This document shows positions 16,479 to 25,117 of a DNA stretch of 64,000 nucleotides, piece after piece. The position numbers were made by a program, and so were the translations under genes. How positions within the stretch are numbered: the first letter of the stretch is position 1; the number at the start of each line of letters is the position of its first letter. Where the stretch lies: contig NZ_FNOE01000011.1 of assembly GCF_900106555.1 (NCBI RefSeq), positions 26,188-90,187 on the forward strand, given 5' to 3'. The DNA comes from Nitrosomonas oligotropha. GTDB lineage: Bacteria > Pseudomonadota > Gammaproteobacteria > Burkholderiales > Nitrosomonadaceae. The notes under the pieces were generated by a model. The model did not search any database and had not been told where the DNA came from. It saw only the letters and a list, made by a program, of their open reading frames with translations.

Positions 16479-18871
16479 TGCGGTTTGTTTCCTTGATACG
16501 ACTGGCTGATGCTGCTGAGCTCCGTTAATCGTGCCGCTACCCGGTAATTGATACTTCCTTCGGGATATCCGCCATTGGCATCCGCTTCCCCCGCCGGTAA
16601 ACCGGTCAGCAGCGTAATGGCTTGATCGATATTTTCCATCGCATAGACGTGAAATTGACCTGCCGTTGCGGCATCGACGACATTCTGGCGTAGCATCAGA
16701 TGCTGGACATTGGCTGCGGGAATCAATACGCCTTGCGTGCCGGTCAATCCGCGTGCGTTGCAGATGTCAAAAAAACCTTCGATTTTTTCGTTTACTGCGC
16801 CAATGGCTTGGACTTGACCCAACTGATTGATCGAGCCGGTCACGGCCAGCGACTGATTGATCGGCGCATCCGCCAGATTGGAAAGCAACGCGCATAATTC
16901 CGCCAGCGATGCGCTATCGCCATCGATCATGCCGTACGACTGCTCAAACGCCAGGCTGGCGGACAGCGCCAACGGTTGATTCTTGGCGTAACGCGCGGCC
17001 AGAAATGAAGAAAGAATGAACACGCCTTTAGAGTGAGTGGCTCCGGAGAGCTTGACCTCACGCTCAATATTGATCAAATCCCCTTTGCCCAAGTGGCTGG
17101 TGGCGGTAATCCGGATGGGTTGCGCAAAGGCGAAACCGCTGAGTCCGATAACCGCAAGACCGTTGACTTGTCCGGTTACCGCACCTTGCGTGCTGATCAT
17201 CAGGATATCGCGCTGAATCGCCTCGTATAGCCGGTCTCTGATGCGATCTTGACGGCGGATCTGCGCATCGATCGCCTGCTGTACATCGCTGGCCAGCACG
17301 GTGTCATGATTTACTGCGCGTGCCCAGTAATCGGATTCGCGCAGTAAATCCGCGATGCTGCGCATGTGCATGGACAGTTTCTCCGCATCACCCGCTTGGC
17401 GTGCGCTGTATTCAATCACCTGGGCAACTGCGAAGCGGTCGTAAGGCAGCAATCCTTCCTTGCGCGCCACAGTGGCGATCAATTTCGCATAGAGGAAATG
17501 ACTCTCGGCGGTCCGTCCGATGGTTTCCTCGAAATCCGCGGCGACTTTGAATAGCTCACTGAACTCCGGATCGTATTGTTGCAGTAGGTAATAAAATAAC
17601 CGGTCGCCGAATAAGACCACTTTGACATCCAGCGGAATCGGCTCCGGTTCGAGCGATACGGTGCTGACCAGGCTGTAAATCTGTCCCAGTGATTCGATAT
17701 CAATCTTGCGGGCTTGCAGTGCGCGTTTCAAACCCTCCCAGGCAAACGGCTGCATCAGTACTTTGCGGATATCCAGCAGCAAGTAGCCGCCATTGGCCTG
17801 ATGCAACGCACCGGGTTTGATTAAGGTGAAATGAGTGACCAGCGCGCCAAACTGAGCAATATGTTCCACCCGTCCTATCAAGTTGCTGTAGGTCGGATTA
17901 TCTTCATAGACGATGGGCGCTCCCGGTTTCTGATGATTCGAGCTCAGCACATTCACCTGATAATTGTTGAATGTTTGATGAGTGACGACGGTCATGCCGG
18001 AAATATTGACGGATTCATCCGGTTTGCGGAAATCATCGACATGCATCACCATGTCTTGCTGTACGGCATCGAAGAAATCGAGCACGGCGGGTAAACCGGC
18101 ATAGATTTCGCGCAATTCGTTGAGCATATGCGCAATGCTGGATAGCATGATATCGTGATTCAACTGCTTGATACGTTCACTGCGCTCGCGGCGGCGTTGC
18201 GGCAAGCGGGCCAAAATTTTTTCCAGATGCGCTTGCAATTCTGCAACATCGGTCTCGATCTGATCTTTTCTTTCCTGGGGCAACTTATCGTATTCATCCG
18301 GCGGAATGGCTTCGCGATTACGGCTTGGTGCCAGCGCAAATCCTTCTGGCGTGCGCAGCAGGATAATCTCTTTTTTCTCGGCTTCCGCTTCTAATTCCGC
18401 GATATCACGTTCTTGCCGTTCATTGTATTCTTGCTGTATCGCATTGATTCTGCCCCGATACTCCTCGCTTTCAAACTGCACGGGAATGGCGCTGCGCAAA
18501 TAATCCACCAGCCGTGCCATGTGCGCACGCAATGCTTCCCCTTTGCCAGATGGTAATTTAAGCGCTTTCGGTTTGTGTGGTTGAGTGAAGTTATTGAGAT
18601 AGCACCAATCTGGTGGTTCTGCTTCTTCGCTGGCTTTGCTTTCGAGAAATTGCTGCACTAAGGTGTGCCGGCCCATCCCGGGCGAGCCCAAGACAAAAAG
18701 ATTGTAACCTTCCCGGCGAATGTCCGAACCGAAACGTACCGCATCCATGGCGCGCGCTTGGCCGATGATCTCTGTTAAGTCCGGTACGTCCGCCGTGGTC
18801 TTAAACGTGAATTGACCGGGATCGCAGGCATGACGTAACCGTTGCGGTTGCAGAGGAATAGTAGCGGTCAT
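16475..18871 (-). CDS. LonB-like ATP-dependent protease (798 aa)
   Basis: The N-terminal half is an AAA domain of the LonB type and the C-terminal quarter is a Lon protease domain. The Ser of the catalytic dyad is in MIDGDSASLAELCAL and the Lys in GAVNEKIEGFFD. The nucleotide loop reads VLGSPGMGRHTLVQ, so the usual Walker A Lys is replaced by Arg-His, a variant known to me in this AAA_32 family but worth checking. A long helical insert rich in Arg and Glu (about 140-240) precedes the second AAA part (GRVEHIAQFGALVTHFTLIK). It should degrade damaged or regulatory cytoplasmic proteins. The gene converges with the GGDEF-EAL gene, with overlapping stop codons. Confidence 0.87.
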   Translation of the reverse strand: MTATIPLQPQRLRHACDPGQFTFKTTADVPDLTEIIGQARAMDAVRFGSDIRREGYNLFVLGSPGMGRHTLVQQFLESKASEEAEPPDWCYLNNFTQPHKPKALKLPSGKGEALRAHMARLVDYLRSAIPVQFESEEYRGRINAIQQEYNERQERDIAELEAEAEKKEIILLRTPEGFALAPSRNREAIPPDEYDKLPQERKDQIETDVAELQAHLEKILARLPQRRRERSERIKQLNHDIMLSSIAHMLNELREIYAGLPAVLDFFDAVQQDMVMHVDDFRKPDESVNISGMTVVTHQTFNNYQVNVLSSNHQKPGAPIVYEDNPTYSNLIGRVEHIAQFGALVTHFTLIKPGALHQANGGYLLLDIRKVLMQPFAWEGLKRALQARKIDIESLGQIYSLVSTVSLEPEPIPLDVKVVLFGDRLFYYLLQQYDPEFSELFKVAADFEETIGRTAESHFLYAKLIATVARKEGLLPYDRFAVAQVIEYSARQAGDAEKLSMHMRSIADLLRESDYWARAVNHDTVLASDVQQAIDAQIRRQDRIRDRLYEAIQRDILMISTQGAVTGQVNGLAVIGLSGFAFAQPIRITATSHLGKGDLINIEREVKLSGATHSKGVFILSSFLAARYAKNQPLALSASLAFEQSYGMIDGDSASLAELCALLSNLADAPINQSLAVTGSINQLGQVQAIGAVNEKIEGFFDICNARGLTGTQGVLIPAANVQHLMLRQNVVDAATAGQFHVYAMENIDQAITLLTGLPAGEADANGGYPEGSINYRVAARLTELSSISQSYQGNKPH

Positions 18872-19240
18872 TATTTTTCTTCAGTAGGTTAGCGGATAAT
18901 GGGTTGCCTGGTTGACACTTTTATGAGTAAAGTAGCAACCGGATCTTCCATGCGATAACCGTATTGTAATGGATGAAAGCGCTTAGCCAATACGGATCGT
19001 TAATTATTCACTTTTTCACAAGATATCAAATTTGTCATTGCATTGTGTGCATGGTACGGACGCGGTAATCGAACCGGAGAAGTGGCAAACTTCATCCGGT
19101 TGTTCCGGGAATGACCGTGCCTTGAGAGAACGGCGGTTTTTGTGGCAGAAACCCTAGTGACCCCGAAAAGCCATGTTGAATACTGAGCCGGTACTTATCC
19201 TGTTGTTTAATTTTTTGCTTGCAAAGAGAGGAGAGAAAGA
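18872..19240. other. Intergenic region between lonB-like and RNase T2 genes
   Basis: This 369-base stretch separates divergent genes and must hold both promoters. I see no gene. A TTGACA hexamer occurs near 18912 but lacks a partner -10 at normal spacing. Close to the RNase gene, GAGAGGAGAG supplies its ribosome site. No long hairpin or repeat was found. Confidence 0.4.
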
Positions 19241-20251
19241 ATGATAACGCTAAGAAAAAGTATGGTATTTCAAGTTTTTCTAATTGTTCTGACCATCGGT
19301 CATGCCCACCCCGTATGGGCGGATAAAGTATCCGGTGTTTTTACCGCACAGCAAGCTTGTCCGGCGTATGTGTCAAAGAACAAATCGACCAATCCGGATA
19401 ATAAGCAGATTCTTGCGGGCAGCCAGTACGACATTATCGAAGTGATTAAACCCGGCCAGCCGAGCTGGTACCGGGTGGTTCTGCCCAATGCAGACCCCAA
19501 AGAACGCTGGGTAAGTGCCGAATGCGGTCAAGCTCAGATTACCGGCGGCGGAACGGGGGGGGGTGGAAATTCCGGTGGTAGCTGCAACACAGCCGGCCAG
19601 GCGGATAGTTATGTGCTGGCGCTGACGTGGCAGCCCGCTTTCTGTGAAACCAAGCCGGACAAAGCGGAATGTAAGATTACCAATCCCAAGGTTTATCAAG
19701 CCAGGCATTTTTCATTGCATGGTTTATGGCCGAATAAAAAAAGCTGCGGGATACAGTACGGTTTTTGCGGCGATGTCAAAGGACAGAAGAGCAATTTCTG
19801 CGATTACCCGGCGGTTCAATTGGACGCCGATTCTACGGCTTCATTAGCTGAAGTGATGCCCAGTGTGACATCAGGTTCCTGTCTTGAACGGCACGAATGG
19901 TTCAAGCATGGCACTTGCCAGGCGAACTGGTCAATGGGAGGCTATTTTGATCTGGCAGCCGATTTGACGCGCCAATTCAACGATGCCGGGGTGGCTTACT
20001 TCATGAATCGCCGGATCGGTCAGCAGGTCCGCACGGAAGATTTCCTTGGTCGCGTGGTTGCGGTGCTTGGCCCCGCAGTTAAAGACCGCATCAAATTGAC
20101 TTGCAATCAAGGCATGCTGGTCGAAGTGCAACTGAATTTGTCAGCTGACTTGAAACCGGGCGCCGATCTGGAGAAATTGATGGAGAATGCGCCGCTGCAA
20201 GGTAAATCCAATTGCGGCGATACTTTCCTGGTTGATGCTATCGGGCAATAG
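19241..20251 (+). CDS. Secreted ribonuclease T2 family protein (336 aa)
   Basis: A signal peptide (about 1-28) precedes a small N-terminal domain (about 30-100, with ACPAYVSKNKS and WYRVVLPN), then a Gly-rich linker, then the RNase T2 domain (about 120-330). The two catalytic signatures are present: HGLWP (about 159-163) and HEWFKHGTC (about 219-227), with the usual Cys-rich pattern. Such enzymes cut RNA in the periplasm or outside the cell through a 2',3'-cyclic intermediate, probably to scavenge nucleotides. The linker is encoded by GC-rich sequence including a run of nine G, a slippage-prone site. AGAGGAGAG precedes the ATG. A perfect hairpin follows the stop. Confidence 0.92.
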   Translation: MITLRKSMVFQVFLIVLTIGHAHPVWADKVSGVFTAQQACPAYVSKNKSTNPDNKQILAGSQYDIIEVIKPGQPSWYRVVLPNADPKERWVSAECGQAQITGGGTGGGGNSGGSCNTAGQADSYVLALTWQPAFCETKPDKAECKITNPKVYQARHFSLHGLWPNKKSCGIQYGFCGDVKGQKSNFCDYPAVQLDADSTASLAEVMPSVTSGSCLERHEWFKHGTCQANWSMGGYFDLAADLTRQFNDAGVAYFMNRRIGQQVRTEDFLGRVVAVLGPAVKDRIKLTCNQGMLVEVQLNLSADLKPGADLEKLMENAPLQGKSNCGDTFLVDAIGQ

Positions 20252-20281
20252 TCAGCGCGTCAATGAAACGTTAAGCTAGTT

Positions 20282-20323
20282 GATTACGTTCCCGGTCACT
20301 CCACTACCTCCGGGAACGTAATC
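20282..20323. terminator. Perfect 14-bp hairpin between convergent genes
   Basis: GATTACGTTCCCGG (20282-20295) pairs perfectly with CCGGGAACGTAATC (20310-20323) over a 14-base loop. It lies between the stops of RNase T2 and the convergent metalloprotease. There is no T run on either side, so it may work as a weak bidirectional terminator or protect RNA 3' ends. Confidence 0.5.
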
Positions 20324-20348
20324 CGCAAACTATTGCGTGTTTACACAA

Positions 20349-21614
20349 TTACAAAGCCTGAAACACCACATCGCTCACTGAAAGCGCCGTCGACTGCTGC
20401 AGCACGCCGACAAATGTGATGCTGGCAATGTCGCTGACAAAGTGCACCACGATATCATCGCCTTGTGCATCGATGCTGGTGATATACGGTGATAGTTGCG
20501 CATAGTCCGCAACCCCCAATCCGGTATCGAATGCCACTTTATCCACGCCCGGAACGAAATCCTGAAAAGTATAGAAACCGACACTGGATAGCCCGAAGAT
20601 ATCGGAACCTTCGCCACCGGCCATGCTGTCGCTGCCTAATCGTCCGATCAGCGTGTCGTTGCCGCTGTTTCCGATCAACGTATTATTGGCGCTATTTCCC
20701 ACTAGCTTATCGTTACCGGAGCCGCCGATGGCATTTTCGATCACTGAATTTAATCCCAGTGACAAATTATCAACCGCAGCAGGGCCTGCCGGGATGAGGC
20801 CGACCGAGCTGAGCGTGCCAGGTGCGGCGGCATTGAGATTGAGTGTGACGGCTGTCGTCAAACCGGATGCATCGAGCGTGTCGGTGCCGCCGTCATCGTA
20901 GATGGTTTGCACAATATGGCCGCTGTCTGTCGTGAACGTGTAGGTGTCATCGCTGGTATTGACCGGTTTGGCATTATAAAGATAAGCCAACGCTGCATAA
21001 TCATAGGGTGCGAGATTGATCCGCTCGAGACCTTGGCTTTGTTGGGTGTACGACATGATGCTGAATAGTTCCGAATCCTCCACGCCAGTCAAGAACGGTC
21101 CGTCATTGGGATTCGATGATCCCGGGTCTGCCGCGTTGTAATCTCCGGGATGCTTCAATCCAAGGGTGTGTCCGATTTCATGGATCAAAGTTGAATAGGC
21201 ATTGGTCCCCTTTACCACGTGGGTTGTTTGCGAAACTGCGGCTACATTGTTGATGTATAGATCTCCTGCGGTATCGCCGGTAAATTTTTCCGGATAATAG
21301 GCATAACCGGCCGTAGCAGCCTGGGAATTATTGCCGAAACGAAGCTGACCGTACGATGACACGGAATCATGCACCTCGGTGAATGTGATGTTGAATTGCG
21401 ACGACAGCGTAGCCAGGATTTCCCGCACGGCGGTTTGCTGATCGCTGGTCATTACGCTGAAGCCGTTGCCATCCTGAGCCGGATCCGCATATACCGGTAA
21501 CGCCGACATGAAGCTATACGTCAACGCCACGGTTCCGCTGGGTCCCGCATCCCAGCGGATGTCACTGCCCGCCAGCACAGCGTCAATACGATAATCGTCC
21601 GTAATACTCGGCAT
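20349..21614 (-). CDS. Serralysin-like M10 metallopeptidase with RTX repeats (421 aa)
   Basis: There is no N-terminal signal peptide. The zinc motif is HEIGHTLGLKHPGDY (about 156-170), followed by the Met-turn SIMSYT, defining an M10/serralysin-type protease. Residues about 300-340 hold calcium-binding RTX nonapeptides (GGSGNDKLVG, GNSGNDTLIG, GGEGSDIF). This architecture is exported by type I secretion using the C-terminal 60 or so residues and folds outside on binding calcium. No type I exporter genes are adjacent. I set the start at ATG 21614 because AAGGAG precedes it and it begins the family-typical MPSITDDYRIDAVL. The substrate is unknown; external protein degradation is likely. Confidence 0.9.
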   Translation of the reverse strand: MPSITDDYRIDAVLAGSDIRWDAGPSGTVALTYSFMSALPVYADPAQDGNGFSVMTSDQQTAVREILATLSSQFNITFTEVHDSVSSYGQLRFGNNSQAATAGYAYYPEKFTGDTAGDLYINNVAAVSQTTHVVKGTNAYSTLIHEIGHTLGLKHPGDYNAADPGSSNPNDGPFLTGVEDSELFSIMSYTQQSQGLERINLAPYDYAALAYLYNAKPVNTSDDTYTFTTDSGHIVQTIYDDGGTDTLDASGLTTAVTLNLNAAAPGTLSSVGLIPAGPAAVDNLSLGLNSVIENAIGGSGNDKLVGNSANNTLIGNSGNDTLIGRLGSDSMAGGEGSDIFGLSSVGFYTFQDFVPGVDKVAFDTGLGVADYAQLSPYITSIDAQGDDIVVHFVSDIASITFVGVLQQSTALSVSDVVFQAL

Positions 21615-21782
21615 ACTTTTCTCCTTGCAAAATGTACAGATAGGCAATTAATTCTTGGTTTGCGGATTATAAAGCGATGAAAAACAGAGCAATCGCAATA
21701 ACATCGTAACTTTCTTGTTCTAATTTCCGGATTTGGTCTGGCAGTAATTTTCTGCGATGAAGAAATACCAAATCTGACTGCT

Positions 21783-22481
21783 TTACCAAGGCACCACTTG
21801 CCCATCGAACGCATAAAACTTCCCGGAATCCTGCAATGTGAGATTGCCGATCACGCGGCGCATGCCGGTGACGCTTTGTTCGGCGGTGATCAACGCACCG
21901 GGGCCGCCCATGTCGGTTTTGACCCAACCCGGATGCAACACGACGGCGATGATTTTTTTGGGATTCAAGTCGATTGACAGGCTTTTCATCACGATGTTGA
22001 CACCTGCTTTGCTGGAGCGGTAGATATAACTTCCACCGCCGCGGTTGTCGGCGATGCTGCCCATTTTGCTGGTGATGGTGGCGATGGTTTTGAGTTCGCT
22101 GCGCGCGATCCGCTGGATAAAGGCTTCGGTTATTTTCAGCGGCGCCATGGTGTTGACTGCGAAAGCCTGTTGCCAGGCGGCATAGTCAGTTTCGCCCAGA
22201 GCATCACCGCGCGCGGGGGGATAGACGCCGGCATTATTGATGAGCAGATCAATCGGCTGCTCGGATAATGTTTGTGCCAATTGATCAATCTGCGCGTGAT
22301 CGATGACATCCAGCGCATGCACGGTGATTTGATCTGGGTATTGCGCGGCGAGGCGATTGAGCGCCTCGGCGGCTGCCGGTTTGCGGCAGCAAGCAACAAC
22401 CCGCCAACCATCTGCGGCATATTGCCGCACAAACTCCAGTCCGATGCCCCGGTTCGCGCCGGTAATCAACATTGTTCTCAT
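21783..22481 (-). CDS. SDR-family oxidoreductase (232 aa)
   Basis: A classical short-chain dehydrogenase/reductase with the nucleotide motif TGANRGIG (about 7-14), the NNAG element (about 83-86), the serine strand ATITSKMGS and the catalytic YRSSK (about 149-153) in SYIYRSSKAG. The sequence resembles the cytosolic C-factor/carbonyl-reductase type, with HPGWVKTDMGG after the catalytic part. Substrate cannot be predicted. It stands alone between the metalloprotease and the divergent cytochrome P460 gene. Confidence 0.88.
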   Translation of the reverse strand: MRTMLITGANRGIGLEFVRQYAADGWRVVACCRKPAAAEALNRLAAQYPDQITVHALDVIDHAQIDQLAQTLSEQPIDLLINNAGVYPPARGDALGETDYAAWQQAFAVNTMAPLKITEAFIQRIARSELKTIATITSKMGSIADNRGGGSYIYRSSKAGVNIVMKSLSIDLNPKKIIAVVLHPGWVKTDMGGPGALITAEQSVTGMRRVIGNLTLQDSGKFYAFDGQVVPW

Positions 22482-22692
22482 TTTTCTCTCGCGTATTTAT
22501 TGCAGGAAGCCGATTGCTGAAATGTGCCGGTTGAATGTGACAGAGTTAATGTAAATCATGATCTTATCAATCTCCAGTTTTATTAAGCGGGTTCCAATTC
22601 ATGATAGCACTTTCCCGGACGGTTAATGGAACGTGATCAATGACATGAAAAACATTGTGCTATGTAGGTGATTATTAAGACTACATATTCAC

Positions 22693-22721
22693 TTGACGAA
22701 GATAATATGTCTGACTACTAT
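22693..22721 (+). promoter_or_regulatory. Candidate sigma-70 promoter of cytochrome P460
   Basis: TTGACG (22693-22698) and TACTAT (22716-22721) are separated by 17 bases, 63 bases before the P460 ATG. Each box is one or two mismatches from consensus. Confidence 0.55.
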
Positions 22722-22765
22722 AAAGAAAGCAGCATGGATTATTGCTGTTTTTTGTCTTTCTTTAA
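22720..22765 (+). promoter_or_regulatory. Leader hairpin before cytochrome P460
   Basis: Directly after the candidate -10, TAAAGAAAG pairs with CTTTCTTTA, and inside it CAGCA pairs with TGCTG, which is followed by TTTTTTG. The inner stem with its T run resembles a weak attenuator; the outer stem would form a longer 5' hairpin. Whether either regulates translation or transcription is unknown. Confidence 0.4.
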
Positions 22766-22783
22766 CTATTTTAAGGGCTTATT

Positions 22784-23377
22784 ATGTTACAGTTTAAAAA
22801 GACGTTATTAGGTGGTATTGCACCATTACTGTTATCTATTGCACTGGCAAGTCCGGTAATTGCTTCCGATGGGCATCATGCACATGGAAAAGATCATAAT
22901 TTTGCCGCCTTTAACAAAGATAATATTTTGCTCACGCCAAGAGGTTATCGTGAATGGGTTTTTGTCGGCGCACCGGTTACACCTAACGATATGAATGACG
23001 GCAAAGCCGTATTCCCAGAATTTCACAATGTGTACATCGATCCAACCAGTTGGAAACATTGGAAGAAAACCGGTGAATTCCGTGATGGAACGATTATTGT
23101 GAAAGAATTGGTGAGTGTAGGATCTAAATCAGCACCGAGCGGAAATGGCTATTTCGCGGGAGAATTCAATGGAATCGCTGCGATGGTAAAAGATTCCAAA
23201 CGTTTCCCGAACAGACCGGGTAACTGGGCATTCTTCGGTTTCGAATCTTATGAAGCCAAGGAAGGCGCAATACAGGCTGATGAGGCTTGCGCAGCTTGCC
23301 ATAAAGATAATGCCGCGCAAGACATGGTATTCACTCAATACTACCCCGTATTACGCGCTGCTAAGCCTAAAAAATAA
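22784..23377 (+). CDS. cytL: Cytochrome P460 (c-type heme, Ala variant)
   Basis: A signal peptide (about 1-28) directs this 197-residue protein to the periplasm. The heme-attachment motif is CAACH (169-173), with His173 as axial ligand. The Lys that crosslinks to the heme porphyrin in P460 corresponds to Lys107 in VKELVSVG. Blocks REWVFVGAPVTPNDMNDGKA and HWKKTGEFRDGT are typical of Nitrosomonas P460, which oxidises hydroxylamine to N2O or related products. The position I align with the second-sphere catalytic Glu of the N. europaea enzyme is Ala132 here (NGIAAMVKD), so hydroxylamine oxidation may be lost or altered. It is monocistronic, with its own promoter and two downstream hairpin terminators. 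Confidence 0.93.
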   Translation: MLQFKKTLLGGIAPLLLSIALASPVIASDGHHAHGKDHNFAAFNKDNILLTPRGYREWVFVGAPVTPNDMNDGKAVFPEFHNVYIDPTSWKHWKKTGEFRDGTIIVKELVSVGSKSAPSGNGYFAGEFNGIAAMVKDSKRFPNRPGNWAFFGFESYEAKEGAIQADEACAACHKDNAAQDMVFTQYYPVLRAAKPKK

Positions 23378-23384
23378 TTAAGTT

Positions 23385-23413
23385 GATGGCGAATTAGCCA
23401 TCATTGGTTTTTG
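23385..23413 (+). terminator. Terminator-like hairpin after cytochrome P460
   Basis: GATGGC (23385-23390) pairs with GCCATC (23397-23402) across a six-base loop, followed by a T-rich stretch. It begins seven bases after the P460 stop. Confidence 0.6.
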
Positions 23414-23417
23414 AACG

Positions 23418-23460
23418 AAGCAATTTGATTCGTGATGAACATGGATCAAATTGCTTTTTT
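23418..23460 (+). terminator. Strong Rho-independent terminator
   Basis: AAGCAATTTGAT (23418-23429) pairs perfectly with ATCAAATTGCTT (23445-23456) and is followed by a T run. It terminates rightward P460 transcripts and, given its symmetric A/T tails, may also serve the convergent gloB. Confidence 0.8.
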
Positions 23461-23487
23461 ATTTGAGTATCGATATGGGTTGTGTTT

Positions 23488-24261
23488 TCAGAAGTTATTT
23501 TTCCATTCTCGCAATACCGAGAAAACGCTGAGTGGATCCGGGAGCGTTATTGCAGCGTGTTGCTGCGCGCTTTCGATGAGTGCTTGCTGATCGCAGCGCA
23601 GGAAAGGATTTACGGCTTTTTCAAGAAACAATGGCGAGGGAAGCGTCGGGATATTTTGCCGCCGCCGTTGTTGCGCGGTGATTTCCAGTTCGATGAGTTT
23701 CCGGTTTTCCGGATCAACCGCTCTGGCAAAGCGGATGTTGCTCAACGTATATTCATGGGTGCAATAAATATTGGTATCTTCGGGTAACCGAGCCAGCTTC
23801 TGCAAGGACTGGTACATTTGCTGCGCGTTCCCTTCAAATATCCGCCCGCAGCCGCAAGAAAAGAGCGTATCGCCACAAAATACCAAGGCAAATGGATCGG
23901 TTCCATAATAAGCAATATGGCCGCGGGTATGCCCGGGAATATCCATGACGGTAAGACGCAGCGGCAGTTGCGGCACATCGATCTGATCGTTTTCCCGGAC
24001 CGGGTGCGTAACTTCCGCGATGGCTTCATTGCATGGTCCGTATACCGGCACAGCGGATAATCGCCGCAGCTCGGCAATACCTCCGGTATGATCGCTATGA
24101 TGATGGGTGATAAGAATCGCGCATAATTGCAGTTTTTCCGTTTGCAAATAATCTATAACGGGAAACGCTATACCCGGATCGATTACCACGGCATAATCCC
24201 GGTTGTGAATGACCCAGATATAATTGTCTCTAAATGCAGGTACCGGCTGAATGTTCAACAT
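23488..24261 (-). CDS. gloB: Hydroxyacylglutathione hydrolase (glyoxalase II)
   Basis: This 257-residue metallo-beta-lactamase-fold enzyme hydrolyses S-lactoylglutathione to lactate and glutathione, the second step of methylglyoxal detoxification. The metal-binding motif is THHHSDHTGG (about 52-61), followed by PGHTRGHIAYYG, FCGDTLFSCGCGRIFEG and the later CTHEYTLSN. All expected metal ligands are present. It is divergent to the methyltransferase-rnhA-dnaQ genes, a conserved order also seen around E. coli gloB. Confidence 0.95.
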   Translation of the reverse strand: MLNIQPVPAFRDNYIWVIHNRDYAVVIDPGIAFPVIDYLQTEKLQLCAILITHHHSDHTGGIAELRRLSAVPVYGPCNEAIAEVTHPVRENDQIDVPQLPLRLTVMDIPGHTRGHIAYYGTDPFALVFCGDTLFSCGCGRIFEGNAQQMYQSLQKLARLPEDTNIYCTHEYTLSNIRFARAVDPENRKLIELEITAQQRRRQNIPTLPSPLFLEKAVNPFLRCDQQALIESAQQHAAITLPDPLSVFSVLREWKNNF

Positions 24262-24346
24262 GAAATTTCCCTATCTTACGAATGGTGAAGCTGATGTTTT
24301 TGATCGGATGAGTTCAATCGTATAAATTTAAGCAGAATTATTGATC

Positions 24347-25117
24347 ATGACTGTTCAAAATGTTCAACAGTGGTTCGAATCCTCGCTTGGTCAATATCTG
24401 ATCGAACATGAGCAGTGCTACTTTGATCAGGTTGTGGCGAATATTTTTGGCTACAATGCCGTGCAAATCGGCTGGCCGCAATTTAATTTTCTGCGCTTGA
24501 ATAGAATGCCTTTTCATTTCTCCGTGGGACTTGAGACTGGAGCATCCTTGCGTGCCGCGCCGGGTTTTCTGCCGATTCAGAGCAACAGTGTCGATCTTGT
24601 CATTCTGCCACATACGCTTGAGTTTAATGCCAATCCGCATCAAATTTTACGTGAAGTACATCGAATTTTGATACCGGAAGGTCATGTCGTGATATCCGGC
24701 TTTAATCCGTTCAGCTTGTGGGGAGTGTGCCATTACTTGCGGTCGACCCGGCGGGAATTTCCCTGGAATGGTCAGTTTATTGCGTTGTCACGGCTTAAAG
24801 ATTGGTTGAAGTTACTGGATTTTGAAATGGCTGGCGGCCGGTTATGCTGCTATACACCGCCTTTTAAGCAAGAAAAGTGGCGAAAACGGCTCAGTTTTAT
24901 GGAGGCGGCAGGGGATCGCTGGTGGCCGATTTCCGGGGGAGTGTATTTTTTGCATGCGATTAAGCATATGCACGGTATGCGGATTATCAAGCCGGATTGG
25001 AAGAATTGTCTCAATGCCCGGAAAAAAATGGTGCCGGTCGCGCAAAGAGTAAATGAAGCTTCGCTTGAAGAGAAGTCAGCGGAAAAGCTCAATCAGACTG
25101 ATGAGTCGCGCAGATAA
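24347..25117 (+). CDS. SAM-dependent methyltransferase-domain protein (256 aa)
   Basis: The protein has a partial class I methyltransferase fold: the acidic [13 protein letters not shown] (about 83-95) and the post-motif [22 protein letters not shown] (~106-127, quoted in part by position) match the Methyltransf_11-type proteins encoded before rnhA in many proteobacteria, like E. coli YafS. The N-terminal SAM-binding glycine motif is weak ([11 protein letters not shown]), so activity is uncertain. I chose the ATG at 24347; a TTG six bases upstream is also in frame. Its stop overlaps the rnhA start (TAATG), so the two are coupled. Confidence 0.8.
   Translation: MTVQNVQQWFESSLGQYLIEHEQCYFDQVVANIFGYNAVQIGWPQFNFLRLNRMPFHFSVGLETGASLRAAPGFLPIQSNSVDLVILPHTLEFNANPHQILREVHRILIPEGHVVISGFNPFSLWGVCHYLRSTRREFPWNGQFIALSRLKDWLKLLDFEMAGGRLCCYTPPFKQEKWRKRLSFMEAAGDRWWPISGGVYFLHAIKHMHGMRIIKPDWKNCLNARKKMVPVAQRVNEASLEEKSAEKLNQTDESRR

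Larger units (their letters stand above)
22482..22783. other. Upstream region of cytochrome P460
   Basis: About 300 bases separate the SDR and P460 genes. The right part holds the P460 promoter and leader hairpin, listed separately. In the remainder I see no gene or repeat. Confidence 0.5.
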
